Assembly: GCF_016755875.1 (NCBI RefSeq)
Contig: NZ_BNED01000005.1
Span: 186,001-250,000, forward strand
Reading direction: 5' to 3'
Source of the DNA: Streptomyces spororaveus
GTDB taxonomy: Bacteria > Actinomycetota > Actinomycetes > Streptomycetales > Streptomycetaceae
Length of the DNA: 64,000 bases
The position numbers and the translations under genes were made by a program. Below, one piece after another: positions 47,768-56,454 of this stretch; the first letter of the stretch is position 1; each line of letters begins with the position of its first letter. Under the pieces are notes generated by a model, which saw nothing but the letters and a program-made list of their open reading frames with translations, made no database searches and had not been told where the DNA came from.

Positions 47768-49561
47768 TCAGGCGAGCCGGTCGGCCTCCGGGTGGTCCTG
47801 GAGCCAGGCGCGGACCGCCTGCTGCTCCTTGCCCTTCCCGGTCTGCTGGATCCTGGCCTCCAGGCCGGTCAGCTGTTCCTCGGTGAGCTTGAAGGACTTC
47901 AGCCATGCGGCGACCTTCGGCTCGTCCTCCGCGAAGCCCTTGCGGGCCAGGGTGTGGATGCCGTCGCCCTTGCCCCAGGCGCCCTGCGGGTCCTCCAGCT
48001 TGGTGAGCTCGTAGGAGGAGTAGGCCCAGTGCGGGGACCACAGGACGACCGCGACGGGCTCCTTCTTCTCGTAGGCCCGCTTCAGCTCGGCAAGCATGCC
48101 GGGCGTGGAGCCGTCGACGACCTCGTACTCGCCGTCGAGGCCGTAGTCCTTGAGCACCTTGTCCTTGAGGATCGACATCTCGCCGGCGCTCGGCTCGATG
48201 CCGATGATCCGGCCCTTGAACCGGTCCGCCTTGCCCTTGAGGTCGGCGAGCGAGTGCACGTCCTTCACGTAGGACGGCACGGACAGCTCCAGGGAGGTGG
48301 GGCCGTACCAGGAGCCGAGGTCCTCCAGCTTGTTCCCGTACTTCTCCCAGTACTGGGCGTGGGTGACGGGCAGCCAGGCGTCGGTCTGGAAGTCAAGCTT
48401 GCCGCCGGCCAGGCCGGTGTACAGGGCTCCGGCCTCCAGCTGGCGGGCGTCGACCTTGTAGCCGCGGCGCTCCAGCAGCTCCTTCCACAGGAAGGTGGAG
48501 GCGATGCCCTCGTCCCACGGGATGTAGCCGACGGAGAGGGTGCGGCCCTTGCCGATGTTCGCGGCACCGGCCGGACCCTCCTCGGCGGTGGAGCCGCCGA
48601 AGGTGTTCAGGCCGCCCGCGACGAGCGCCAGGACGACGGCGCCGCTGATCGCGTACGCGGGCTGGGGGCGGTGGTTCCACAGCTTGGCGGCGCCGGTGGC
48701 GGCGGCCCGCGCCTTGGCGAGCGTACGGCGGCCGATCGGGGAGACGTGGCGGCCGAGCGCCCCGGTCATCCGGTCCAGGTACATGGCGAGGACGACGATG
48801 GACAGGCCCGCCTCGAAACCGAGGCCGATGTCGACGTTGCCGATGGCCTTGTAGACGGCGCCGCCGAGTCCGCCGCCGCCGACCATGCCGGCGATGACGA
48901 CCATGGACAGGCCCAGCATGATGACCTGGTTGACGCCGGCCATGACGGTGGGCAGGGCCAGCGGGAGCTGGACGCGTACGAGGGTGTCGCGCGGGCTGGT
49001 GCCGAAGGCCTCGGCGGCCTCGACCAGTTCCCCGTCGACCTGGCGGATGCCGAGCTCGGTCATCCGCACGCCGGGCGGCAGCGAGAAGATGATGGTGGCG
49101 ATGATGCCGGGCACCACGCCCACCCCGAAGAAGATGATGCCGGGGATCAGGTAGACCATGGCCGGCATGGTCTGCATGAAGTCCAGGACCGGCCGCAGGA
49201 GGGCGCTGACGCGGTCGGATCTGGAGGCCCAGATGCCGAGCGGGATCGCGAACGCCAGGGTGACGAGCGTGGCGACCAGGACCAGGGACAGGGTGGACAT
49301 GGCCTCCTGCCACAGGCCGAGGGAGTCGACCAGTGCGAAGCCCGCGAAGGCGAGCAGGCCCGCCAGCAGACCGCGCAGCCACCAGGCGGCGACGGCCAGG
49401 ATGCCCGCGAGGAGCAGCGGGGCGGGGGCGGAGAGGACGGCGTCGACGCCGTCGTAGAGGCCGGTGACGAGGGAACCGATGGCCTCGAACAGCCAGGACA
49501 GGTGGCTCTGGAGGAAGTCGACTCCGCTGTCGACCCAGGCGCCGAGGTGCAGGCGGGGCAT
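47768..49561 (-). CDS. Glycine betaine/proline ABC transporter, permease fused to substrate-binding protein
   Basis: 597-aa protein. Residues 1-300 are an OpuAB/ProW-like permease with six or more helices and the EAA-like loop LVEAAEAFGTSPRDTLVRVQLP; a further helix (about 308-326) precedes a C-terminal OpuAC/ProX-like binding domain (335-597: LSVGYIPWDEGIASTFLWKEL, QTDAWLPVTHAQYW, quoted in parts) with aromatic residues for quaternary amines. The binding domain is therefore tethered outside the membrane. It takes up osmoprotectants. ATG 49561 overlaps the ATPase stop as TGATG. Confidence 0.93.
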   Translation of the reverse strand: MPRLHLGAWVDSGVDFLQSHLSWLFEAIGSLVTGLYDGVDAVLSAPAPLLLAGILAVAAWWLRGLLAGLLAFAGFALVDSLGLWQEAMSTLSLVLVATLVTLAFAIPLGIWASRSDRVSALLRPVLDFMQTMPAMVYLIPGIIFFGVGVVPGIIATIIFSLPPGVRMTELGIRQVDGELVEAAEAFGTSPRDTLVRVQLPLALPTVMAGVNQVIMLGLSMVVIAGMVGGGGLGGAVYKAIGNVDIGLGFEAGLSIVVLAMYLDRMTGALGRHVSPIGRRTLAKARAAATGAAKLWNHRPQPAYAISGAVVLALVAGGLNTFGGSTAEEGPAGAANIGKGRTLSVGYIPWDEGIASTFLWKELLERRGYKVDARQLEAGALYTGLAGGKLDFQTDAWLPVTHAQYWEKYGNKLEDLGSWYGPTSLELSVPSYVKDVHSLADLKGKADRFKGRIIGIEPSAGEMSILKDKVLKDYGLDGEYEVVDGSTPGMLAELKRAYEKKEPVAVVLWSPHWAYSSYELTKLEDPQGAWGKGDGIHTLARKGFAEDEPKVAAWLKSFKLTEEQLTGLEARIQQTGKGKEQQAVRAWLQDHPEADRLA

Positions 49562-50622
49562 CAGGCGGCCACCTCCGCGCAGTACATCGGGGGCCGTTGT
49601 TCGTCGCCGATGAAGGCGATGAGGCGCTCCTGGGGTACCGAGCCGATGACGGCACCGTCCGTGCCGGTGACGGCGACCGCGTGCGGGACCCGGGCGCTGA
49701 CCGCGCACAGGTCGGCGAGCGGGGTCCCGGCGGTGACGGTGGGGCAGTCGCAGGCGTCGGCGTCCGGTTCCGGATCGTCCATGACGGCATCGGCCGTCAG
49801 GACCCGGGAGCGGTCCACGTCCTGGACGAACGAGGCGACGTAGTCGTCGGCGGGGCGGGTGAGGATGTCCTCGGCCGTGCCCTGCTGGACGATGCGGCCG
49901 TCGCGCATGACGGCGATGCCGTCACCGAGGCGCATGGCCTCGTTGAGGTCGTGGGTGATGAAGACGATGGTCTTCTTCAGACGCGTCTGGAGCTCCAGGA
50001 GCTGGTCCTGCATGTCGCGGCGGATCAGCGGGTCGAGGGCGCTGAAGGACTCGTCCATCAGCAGGAGCTCGGCGTCCGTGGCCAGGGCCCGGGCGAGGCC
50101 GACCCGCTGCTGCATGCCGCCGGAGAGCTCGTCGGGCCAGGACTTCTCCCAGCCTTCCAGTCCGCACAGGGCCAGGGCCTCGGCGGCGCGCCGCTCGCGC
50201 TCGGGGCGGGGCACGCCCTGCACCTCAAGGCCGTAGCCGGCGTTCTCCAGCACGTTGCGGTGCGGGAACAGCGCGAAGTGCTGGAAGACCATGGAGATCT
50301 TCTTGGACCGTACGTGGCGCAGCTCACTCGCGCTCAGGGCCGTGAGGTCCTGCCCGCCGAAGAGGATGCGTCCCGAGGTGGGTTCGAGCAGCCCGTTCAG
50401 CATGCGCAGCAGCGTGGACTTGCCCGATCCCGACAGCCCCATGACGACGAAGATCTGGCCCGGCTGGACGTCGAAGGAGGCGTCGATCACGGCAGCGGTG
50501 GTCCCGTCGGCGCGCAACTCCTCGCGGCCTGCACCGCCTTCGAGTGCGCGGACGGCGGCTGCGCTGTCGGCGGGGCGCCTCCCGAACACCTTGTAGACGT
50601 GCTCGGCCTGGAGCGTGGACAC
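49561..50622 (-). CDS. Glycine betaine/proline ABC transporter ATP-binding protein (ProV/OpuAA-like)
   Basis: 353-aa ATPase. Walker A GLSGSGKS, Q-loop, signature LSGGMQQRV and Walker B LLLMDESFSALD are intact; the core is followed by a CBS-like C-terminal part (about 280-345), which in OpuA senses ionic strength or cyclic di-AMP. A stretch of about 40 residues inserted before Walker A (GRRPADSAAAVRALEGG) is typical of actinobacterial members. GTG 50622 is preferred with GAGG upstream; a GTG two codons earlier is possible. First gene of the two-gene operon. Confidence 0.92.
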   Translation of the reverse strand: MSTLQAEHVYKVFGRRPADSAAAVRALEGGAGREELRADGTTAAVIDASFDVQPGQIFVVMGLSGSGKSTLLRMLNGLLEPTSGRILFGGQDLTALSASELRHVRSKKISMVFQHFALFPHRNVLENAGYGLEVQGVPRPERERRAAEALALCGLEGWEKSWPDELSGGMQQRVGLARALATDAELLLMDESFSALDPLIRRDMQDQLLELQTRLKKTIVFITHDLNEAMRLGDGIAVMRDGRIVQQGTAEDILTRPADDYVASFVQDVDRSRVLTADAVMDDPEPDADACDCPTVTAGTPLADLCAVSARVPHAVAVTGTDGAVIGSVPQERLIAFIGDEQRPPMYCAEVAA

Positions 50623-50990
50623 ATACACCTCACGGGTCGTACCAAGTACGGCGCGCGCCGGCGGACCGGCGGGCCGTGGAGCGGGACGGGATCGGCCCGC
50701 GTGCGCCGCGCCCTCCGGCACGAACGGCCGGAGGGCGTGGTTCCGCTCCAGCAGCGCCGATGCCCTGCATTCACCTGAGCAAACGCCGGGGTGACCCTCC
50801 TCACGTGTGGGTCGCGGGGGCGCCGTACGCGGATCCGCACACCCCGGGCCGGGCGGCCGCGGGTGGCCGTGACCGGGTACGCCCGCCCCCTGGAGGGGAG
50901 TTGGGGCGGGAGCCCGGCGACCGATGCGGCCGCCGGGCCCGGTGCGCTGCCGCCCGGGGTGTGGCCGAGGCCACAGCGCGCGTCCGGCAG
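50623..50990. other. Intergenic region upstream of the betaine operon
   Basis: 368 bp without a supported gene between the ATPase start and the stop of the GntR gene. It holds a 9-bp stem hairpin (GCCCTCCGG, 50710-50718, with its complement 50728-50736), which could end the GntR transcript or lie in the betaine-operon leader. No ydaO-type cyclic-di-AMP riboswitch core was recognised. The rest is G+C-rich with no obvious motif. Confidence 0.55.
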
Positions 50991-51761
50991 TTACGTGATG
51001 CGGAAGCCGGTGGTCGCGTGGTCACGGCGGTCGCGGTGGAAGGTGAGCCGGTCCCATGTCGGGAAGGCCAGGTCGGTGACGGCGAGCAGCCGGCCGGAGG
51101 TGTCGTGCAGGGTGCGGCGCACGGTCAGCCCGCAGGCCGGGGCGGTGGCCGGCGGGTGGGTGACGCGGGTCATGGTGAGGGTCTCGGCGACCCGCCCGGC
51201 CGCGGCTGCGCGGTCGAGCCAGCGATGCAGGGGGGTGAGGTCCTGTTCGCGGGCGGTCGTCGCCCCCGCCCGGTTCCGGAAGGCCGTCAGTTCGGGGCTC
51301 CGCTCGACGACCCCGGGGCTGAAGTAGGTGACGGCGTGCCGCAGGGCCTCCCCGCCCGGACCGCGTTCACGGTGGTGATGCACCAGGGTGCGGTCCCCGC
51401 CGGCCATGCCGAGCAGTGCGGCGAGCGAGGGCGGGACGGTGACGAGAGTGATCCAGCTCCGGGTCCGGGCGGCGTTCCCGGGGGGCGGGGCGGGCGTGGC
51501 AGGCGCGGCAGGCGGATTCCCCGGGACGGCCGGGCGGGTGCCGCGGCGGCCGGTGACGACCAGGCCGTCCTGGCGCAGGTGCTGGAGGGCCGCCCTGATG
51601 GTCTGCCGGTTGACCTGGTACCGGGCGGCGAGACTGCGCTCGGAGGGCAGTCTGCCACCGGGGGTGTGTGCGGCGCGGTCGAGATCGCGGCGCAACGCTG
51701 CGGCGATCCACTGGTACTTGGGCATGGCGGCCTGGCCGCCACCCCGCGAAGGGGAGGGCAT
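50991..51761 (-). CDS. GntR-family regulator, HutC/UTRA type
   Basis: 256-aa regulator: winged HTH at about 15-80 (GGRLPSERSLAARYQVNRQT, LQHLRQDGLVVTGRRGTRPAV) and a UTRA ligand domain (about 105-250, ending LRRTLHDTSGRLLAVTD-like HDTSGRLLAVTDLAFPTWDR). GAGGAG lies 5 nt before ATG 51761. Upstream, a near-palindrome resembling the DasR dre site (51817-51832) is the likely operator. Ligands of this group are sugar phosphates, histidine-pathway compounds or similar; not readable here. Confidence 0.9.
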   Translation of the reverse strand: MPSPSRGGGQAAMPKYQWIAAALRRDLDRAAHTPGGRLPSERSLAARYQVNRQTIRAALQHLRQDGLVVTGRRGTRPAVPGNPPAAPATPAPPPGNAARTRSWITLVTVPPSLAALLGMAGGDRTLVHHHRERGPGGEALRHAVTYFSPGVVERSPELTAFRNRAGATTAREQDLTPLHRWLDRAAAAGRVAETLTMTRVTHPPATAPACGLTVRRTLHDTSGRLLAVTDLAFPTWDRLTFHRDRRDHATTGFRIT

Positions 51762-51816
51762 GACTTCTCCTCTGACGGGTGGTCAAGGACTGCGCGGTCT
51801 GCCCGACCAACGTAGC

Positions 51817-51832
51817 ATTGGTCTATACCTTT
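51817..51832 (-). promoter_or_regulatory. GntR operator resembling a DasR dre site
   Basis: ATTGGTCTATACCTTT matches 12 of 16 positions of the dre consensus (ACTGGTCTAGACCACT) and lies 56 bp before the gntR start in an AT-richer patch. Confidence 0.6.
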
Positions 51833-51986
51833 CAGTGAGGGTGGATCGCGGCGCGCGCACCGGCTTGGCCGATTCCGCACCCACGCCCGAGCGCCCCGGC
51901 AGGGAGGCCCGGCGGCGACCGCCCTCCCCGCGGACCGGGCCCACCGGAGATCCCCGAGAGAGCCCTGGCGGATCCTTGCCGGATCC

Positions 51987-52018
51987 TTGACAGCCCAAGT
52001 GGTTAGCCGCCATATTAC
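51987..52018 (+). promoter_or_regulatory. Promoter and MarR operator of the marR gene
   Basis: TTGACA (51987-51992), 18 bp spacer, CATATT (52011-52016). The -10 is covered by GTTAGCCGCCATATTAC (52002-52018), which matches a second site at 52600 in 14 of 17 bases. Confidence 0.75.
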
Positions 52019-52022
52019 TTCC

Positions 52023-52541
52023 ATGACGAGGGACGGCATCGACGGCGAAGCGCCCACACTCGACCAGGCCAGACGGCAGGTCGAGCACTACGGCCTGGAA
52101 GTCGACCCGCAAGCGGTACTGGTCGCGGTCCGGCTGATCTCGGCGGGCGCGCGGGTCGGGCGGGCGGCCGAGGCGCATTTCGCCAGGTTCGGCCTGTCGA
52201 CGGGGCGCTACCGCCTGCTCGCCGACCTCGAAGACCACGGCGGGGAGAAATCCCCTTCACACCTCGCGGACGACCTCGGCGTATCCCGGGCCACGGTCAC
52301 CGGCCTGCTGGACGGCCTGGAGCGCGAGGGGCTGATCGCCCGCCGCCCGTCGACGGAGGACGGCCGGGGCACGGTGGCCGTCCTGACCGCACGCGGGGCG
52401 CAGCGCCTGCGCGAGATGGCCCCCGAGCATTTCGGGCGGCTGGAGGCGATGGTGGGCGGGCTCTCCGTCGAGGAGCGCGCGGTGTTCCTCGACCTGCTCG
52501 CCCGCGTCGTGCGGGGCAGCACGGCCCTGGCCGCGGACTGA
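52023..52541 (+). CDS. MarR-family transcriptional regulator
   Basis: 172-aa MarR regulator with an N-terminal dimerisation helix, winged HTH at about 75-115 (SPSHLADDLGVSRATVTGLLDG, in part) and wing RRPSTEDGRGTVAVLT. Start ATG 52023, only 5 bp after the operator, so the transcript may be short-leadered. It probably represses itself and the two genes after the terminator, whose promoter carries the same operator. Confidence 0.92.
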   Translation: MTRDGIDGEAPTLDQARRQVEHYGLEVDPQAVLVAVRLISAGARVGRAAEAHFARFGLSTGRYRLLADLEDHGGEKSPSHLADDLGVSRATVTGLLDGLEREGLIARRPSTEDGRGTVAVLTARGAQRLREMAPEHFGRLEAMVGGLSVEERAVFLDLLARVVRGSTALAAD

Positions 52542-52559
52542 CCCGACCCTCGGCCGTTC

Positions 52560-52588
52560 GGCCCCGCTCCACCGGTGGGGCCTTTTTT
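52560..52588 (+). terminator. Intrinsic terminator after marR
   Basis: GGCCCC...GGGGCC stem with an inner CCACCGGTGG palindrome followed by six T residues; a classical rho-independent terminator, rare in this window. Confidence 0.9.
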
Positions 52589-52599
52589 ACACCCACATA

Positions 52600-52616
52600 G
52601 TTAGCTGCCTAATTAC
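52600..52616 (+). promoter_or_regulatory. Second MarR operator, before the membrane-protein/NmrA pair
   Basis: GTTAGCTGCCTAATTAC contains TTAG-N4-CTAA symmetry and matches the marR operator (52002-52018) at 14 of 17 bases. It sits 37 bp before the next start, overlapping the expected -10 (TAATTA). Confidence 0.8.
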
Positions 52617-52652
52617 ATCGCTTTCCCTCATACACCCGAGAAAGAGGTCAGC

Positions 52653-53126
52653 ATGCCCGCGACGAAGGACAGAACCGGCCGAAACCGAGCAGTCCCCCGG
52701 CCGTCACGGCCGTCACGGCCGTTCACCTTGTGGCGCGAGGTGCTGACCGCCTACGCCGCACCCGCGCTGACGGCCGGTACGGCCGGCCTCGTCACCGGGC
52801 AGCGGGATCTGGCGGTGGCCGCCTGCACCTCCATCGCCGGCACCTCCGCCGTGGTGGCGTACCTGGTCGGCACCTGGCTGCGGCGCGGCGGGCGGCCTCG
52901 AGGGTGGACCCTCACCACGCCGCGCGGCGTCCTGACCGGCGCGCTCGTGATCACCACCGTCGGCGCGGCGGCCCTGCTGGGATGGTTCGCCGCCCAGTGG
53001 CTGCCCGCGCACACGCCGGTCCCCGCCTCCCTGTGGCTGGAGCGCCTGCGCGTGGACCTGCCCGTCTCCGCGGCCCTCGCCACCACCATCGTCACCCTGC
53101 GCTGGCGCGGCACCACCGCGTCATAG
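52653..53126 (+). CDS. Small integral membrane protein in the MarR unit
   Basis: 157-aa protein with about four hydrophobic segments (around 30-50, 55-75, 90-112, 130-147) and a basic N terminus. No family recognised. GAAAGAGG precedes ATG 52653. It follows the second MarR operator and precedes the NAD(P)-binding gene by 65 bp; its role is unknown but it is probably induced together with that enzyme. Confidence 0.75.
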   Translation: MPATKDRTGRNRAVPRPSRPSRPFTLWREVLTAYAAPALTAGTAGLVTGQRDLAVAACTSIAGTSAVVAYLVGTWLRRGGRPRGWTLTTPRGVLTGALVITTVGAAALLGWFAAQWLPAHTPVPASLWLERLRVDLPVSAALATTIVTLRWRGTTAS

Positions 53127-53191
53127 CCCGCCCCGACCCCCGACCCCCGGCACCACCCGTCGCCGGGACATCACCAAGGAATGAGCACACG

Positions 53192-54061
53192 ATGATCGTT
53201 GTCATGGGAGCGACCGGAGCCACCGGGAACGCGCTGCTCCACAGCCTCCTCGCACGCGGCACATCCGTCCGCGCGCTGACCCGCACCCCGCACACGCCGA
53301 TTCCCGGCACGACCGGCACGCACCGCCCGCTCGTCGAGGTGCGGTACGCCGACGCCACCGACCCCCACTCGCTGCGCACCGCCTTCAGGGGCGCCGACCA
53401 GCTCTTCCTCGCCATGGCCAACAGCCCCGCACAGGTCGAGCTCGAAACCCGCGTGATCGACATCGCCGCCCACACCGGCATCCGACACATCGTCAAGATC
53501 TCCGCGCCCGCCGCCGAACCCGACTCCCCGGTCGCCGTCTCGCGCGGACACCACGCCGTCGAGGAACACCTGCGCGCCGTCGGCATCACCCACACCGTCC
53601 TGCGCCCCTACGCGTTCACACAGAACCTCCTGCGCCTGGCTCCCGGCGTCGTCGCCCAGGGCGTCATCCTCGGGACGACGGGCGACGCGCCCCTCAACCA
53701 CATCGATTGCCGCGACATCGGCGACGTCGCCGCCGCCGCCCTCACCAGGCCGGACGTCGCCGGCGGCGTCCACACGCTGACCGGACCCGAAGCCGTCTCA
53801 TACCCCGATCTCGCCTCCCGGCTGACCGCCCTGACCGGCCGTCCGATCCGTTACGTCCACCTCACGCCGGAGGAACTGCGCGACCGGCTCGTCCGCGACG
53901 CCCGCATGCCCGCCTGGCTCGCCGACCACGTGACGGAGATCCAGCGACTCGCCGTCACGCGGCCCGAGACCCCGACCACCGCGGTCACCGACGTCCTCGG
54001 CCGCCCGCCCCGCACACTCGACGCCTTCCTCCACGAGCACCAGGCCCACTTCCGCGGATAG
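53192..54061 (+). CDS. NmrA-like NAD(P)-binding protein (atypical SDR)
   Basis: 289-aa Rossmann protein with VMGATGATGNALL (GxxGxxG, residues 4-16) and the NmrA/QOR2-type middle region (IRHIVKISAPAAEPDS, HTVLRPYAFTQNLL). Such proteins reduce quinones or act as redox sensors. Directly upstream AAGGA serves a four-codon reading frame (ATG 53181) whose stop overlaps this ATG as ATGA, so a mini-cistron may couple translation. Part of the MarR-controlled set. Confidence 0.88.
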   Translation: MIVVMGATGATGNALLHSLLARGTSVRALTRTPHTPIPGTTGTHRPLVEVRYADATDPHSLRTAFRGADQLFLAMANSPAQVELETRVIDIAAHTGIRHIVKISAPAAEPDSPVAVSRGHHAVEEHLRAVGITHTVLRPYAFTQNLLRLAPGVVAQGVILGTTGDAPLNHIDCRDIGDVAAAALTRPDVAGGVHTLTGPEAVSYPDLASRLTALTGRPIRYVHLTPEELRDRLVRDARMPAWLADHVTEIQRLAVTRPETPTTAVTDVLGRPPRTLDAFLHEHQAHFRG

Positions 54062-54120
54062 GACGCCGGGGCGGGGCGGAATGCCACGGGGTCAAGGCCC
54101 CGGCCGGACGGGCGGCCGGA

Positions 54121-54954
54121 TCAGCGCAGGCCGGAGAAGAGATCGTTCTCGGGCACGGCCGCTCCGGTGGCGTCCTGGACACGGACGAAGGTCTCCACGC
54201 CCATCAGCTCACCGAACCTCTCCTTTCCCATCCTGAGGAAGACGATGTTCTCGCCCTGACTGGCATGTGCGGCCAGCGCGTCGAACTTCTGACCGCTGAA
54301 TGCGGTGGTGTCCACCCACGTGCTGATCTCGTCGTCGGGGAGGCCGATCTCGGCCAGCGCGGCGGCTTCGGCGGGATCCTGCTCCGGCATGTCCTCATGG
54401 AACTCGTGCATGATCTTGCCGAACCGCTCCATCGCCGAGCGCGGCATCGTCGTCCAGTAGACCTTCGGCGTCAGCGCGGTCATCTCCAGTGCCGCCATCG
54501 TGATGCGGTGGGCCTGGATGTGGTCGGGGTGGCCGTAGAAGCCGTTCTCGTCATAGGTGACGACCACATCGGGCCGGTAGTGCCGCATGAGGGCCGCGAG
54601 CCGGGCAGCGCCTTCCTCCACGGGGGTCCTCCAGAAGGACCCAGGGGCGTCGTTGCTCGGCCAGCCCATCATCCCGGAGTCGGCATAGTCCAGCATCTCC
54701 AGATCACTGACACCCAGGACGTCACAGCTCGCCTCCAGTTCCTGTCGGCGCATCGAGGCGACGGCCGCCGGATCGTGCCCGGGATCACCCGGCTTGACGC
54801 CTCCCGGCCCGTCACCGCAACCGCCGTCGGTACATGTCACGAGGACCGTGCGGATGCCCTCTGCCGCGTACCGTGCGAGAACGCCTCCGGTTCCGGTGGC
54901 TTCGTCGTCGGGGTGGGCATGCACTGCCATGAGGGTCAGGGGCCGGTCAGTCAT
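54121..54954 (-). CDS. PIG-L family zinc deacetylase/amidase (Mca/MshB-like)
   Basis: 277-aa metal hydrolase of the LmbE/PIG-L family: zinc motif AHPDDE (residues 12-17) and HPDH in FYGHPDHIQAH near 148. Within the family, length and the WPSNDAPGSFWRTP segment recall MshB/Mca, which act on N-acetylglucosaminyl-inositol or mycothiol conjugates. It may clear mycothiol S-conjugates or deacetylate an amino sugar. GGAGGA lies 7 nt before ATG 54954. Convergent with the NmrA gene (59-bp gap). Confidence 0.88.
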   Translation of the reverse strand: MTDRPLTLMAVHAHPDDEATGTGGVLARYAAEGIRTVLVTCTDGGCGDGPGGVKPGDPGHDPAAVASMRRQELEASCDVLGVSDLEMLDYADSGMMGWPSNDAPGSFWRTPVEEGAARLAALMRHYRPDVVVTYDENGFYGHPDHIQAHRITMAALEMTALTPKVYWTTMPRSAMERFGKIMHEFHEDMPEQDPAEAAALAEIGLPDDEISTWVDTTAFSGQKFDALAAHASQGENIVFLRMGKERFGELMGVETFVRVQDATGAAVPENDLFSGLR

Positions 54955-55746
54955 GAAGGAGTCCTCCTGCGGAGACATGTGTCGGTCGGCGTTCGCGGCA
55001 GGTCTTCCGCGATCCCGGGAGGCCGGATCCCGCCCGGGCGGATGTCCTCTTTCCCACCCCCGCGGCGCCTGACCTCCCGTTCGGTGCAACGACGCCGACG
55101 GGACCGGCTGTTCCCGCGCGGCTGCCCGGCTTTCGCGGGCGACGGCACCACCCCCTCCCCCGAAGGCCGGCCGCGGAGAGCGTGCGGGCAAGGAAGCGGC
55201 GGGTGCTGTACCGGCAGGGAACCGGGTTCTGGCCTTCGGGCCCCTTTCTTCGGCACCTTCGCGGTAACGGCGTCCGGCGGGCCGGAAATCGTCCGTGCGA
55301 AAGCCTCGACGGAGACCTACCCGGATCCGGGGTACCGGCAAGAACCCTGTAGCCGACCGCAAAACGGCGGTGCGCGCGGACGTCGTGCCCGCGGAACTCG
55401 GCCCGTCCCCGGCCGCACGGATCCGCGCGTCGTCCTACCTGGTGCCCACACTCCTTGCCCTACAAGGGAACGCCCGGCTGCCCCGGCCCGGGGGATACCG
55501 GATCGGGGAGCGCGGCATGGCGACCTGCACTTCACGGTGTACGAAGCGTTCGGTGACCGTGTCGCCGTCCAAGACGAGGGCTATGACGCCGCGGCGGGTC
55601 GACCCGCGAGGCCTCCTGATGCTCGGTGGTTCGACACCAGCGAGCTGTTCAGGAGGCCCTCCTCGGATGCGCCGAGCACCCGACGACCACCCGATCGAGA
55701 CAGCCGTTCGAGCACCGAGCCCCCAGAGCATTACGACAAAAGCTAC
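54955..55746. other. About 0.8 kb without a confident gene, possible degraded gene
   Basis: No reading frame here has both a family match and a start. One plus-strand stretch at about 55490-55690 (HGDLHFTVYEAFGDRVAVQDEG, given here only in part: DLHFTVYEAFGDRVAVQD, then WFDTSELFRR) reads like real protein sequence but has no start and runs on over the next gene antisense; it may be a remnant. The first 100 bases hold the leader and promoter of the PIG-L gene. Base composition is slightly less biased than the neighbours. Confidence 0.5.
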
Positions 55747-56250
55747 TTACGCGTCGGGGTGCTCCGGCAGGGCGAGCCAGTCCGACCAGGAGATCTCCCG
55801 GCCGAGGAAGCGCGGCTGCTCGAACGGCCAGTCGGCGGCGATCCACTGCGGCACCAGCTCGTCGAGGGCCTGCTCGACCTTGCTGTCCACCAGCTCGTCC
55901 ACCACCCACCAGGAGATCTCGACGTCCGCGCCGGCCTTCTCCGGCGGGTCGATGTAGACGCAGCCGAGCAGAGCTGTCTCCGCCGCGTCGAACAGCGCGT
56001 AGTTGAAAGACTGGTGTGCGGCGATCTCCTTCTCGTGCCGCAACAGGTCGGCCTGGTCGGCCTCGTAGGTCATGGTGGCCGCGGGCCAGCCCCAGGCTGG
56101 GCCGAAGATGGTCCACAGCCGCTCGCGCGAACCCATCACAGCCGGATAGTCGAGCGGGGTGTCCGCCTCCCGGATCGGCCGCAGGTGATGACCACTGCCC
56201 GGCAGCGGTATCAGGACGGGATGGACGAAGTCATCGGGGAGCCAGCTCAT
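55747..56250 (-). CDS. GNAT-like N-acetyltransferase
   Basis: 167-aa protein with the order of a GNAT fold: HLRPIREADTPLDYPAV, FNYALFDAAETALLGCVYIDP (beta-4), VEISWWVVDELVDSKVEQALDEL where the pyrophosphate loop should lie, though the usual RxxGxG is not visible. It may be a divergent acetyltransferase. ATG 56250 chosen because the open frame before it is Arg/Lys-rich antisense-like. Neighbouring DNA up to 56454 contains only a short GCCCAG...CTGGGC hairpin (about 56387). Confidence 0.75.
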   Translation of the reverse strand: MSWLPDDFVHPVLIPLPGSGHHLRPIREADTPLDYPAVMGSRERLWTIFGPAWGWPAATMTYEADQADLLRHEKEIAAHQSFNYALFDAAETALLGCVYIDPPEKAGADVEISWWVVDELVDSKVEQALDELVPQWIAADWPFEQPRFLGREISWSDWLALPEHPDA

Positions 56251-56454
56251 AACGCCCGACCGTAGCAGCGCGCGGCCGTCCGCTCCCTTGGATTTTCCCC
56301 GCATACCTCCAGGCCAGGTCGGCCCCCGGCCCGGGGCCCTCCGCCTCGCACCCCACGACCCGGACTATCCCTGCCCTGCCTGCAAGAAGCCCAGCTCTGG
56401 GCAAACGTGCACGCGCCCCTCCTGTCGTCATCACCAACTGCAGCACCTGATTTC

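Noticed and set aside
50623..50990. ydaO-type cyclic-di-AMP riboswitch before the betaine transporter
   Set aside because: The conserved core was not found; only a simple hairpin is present.
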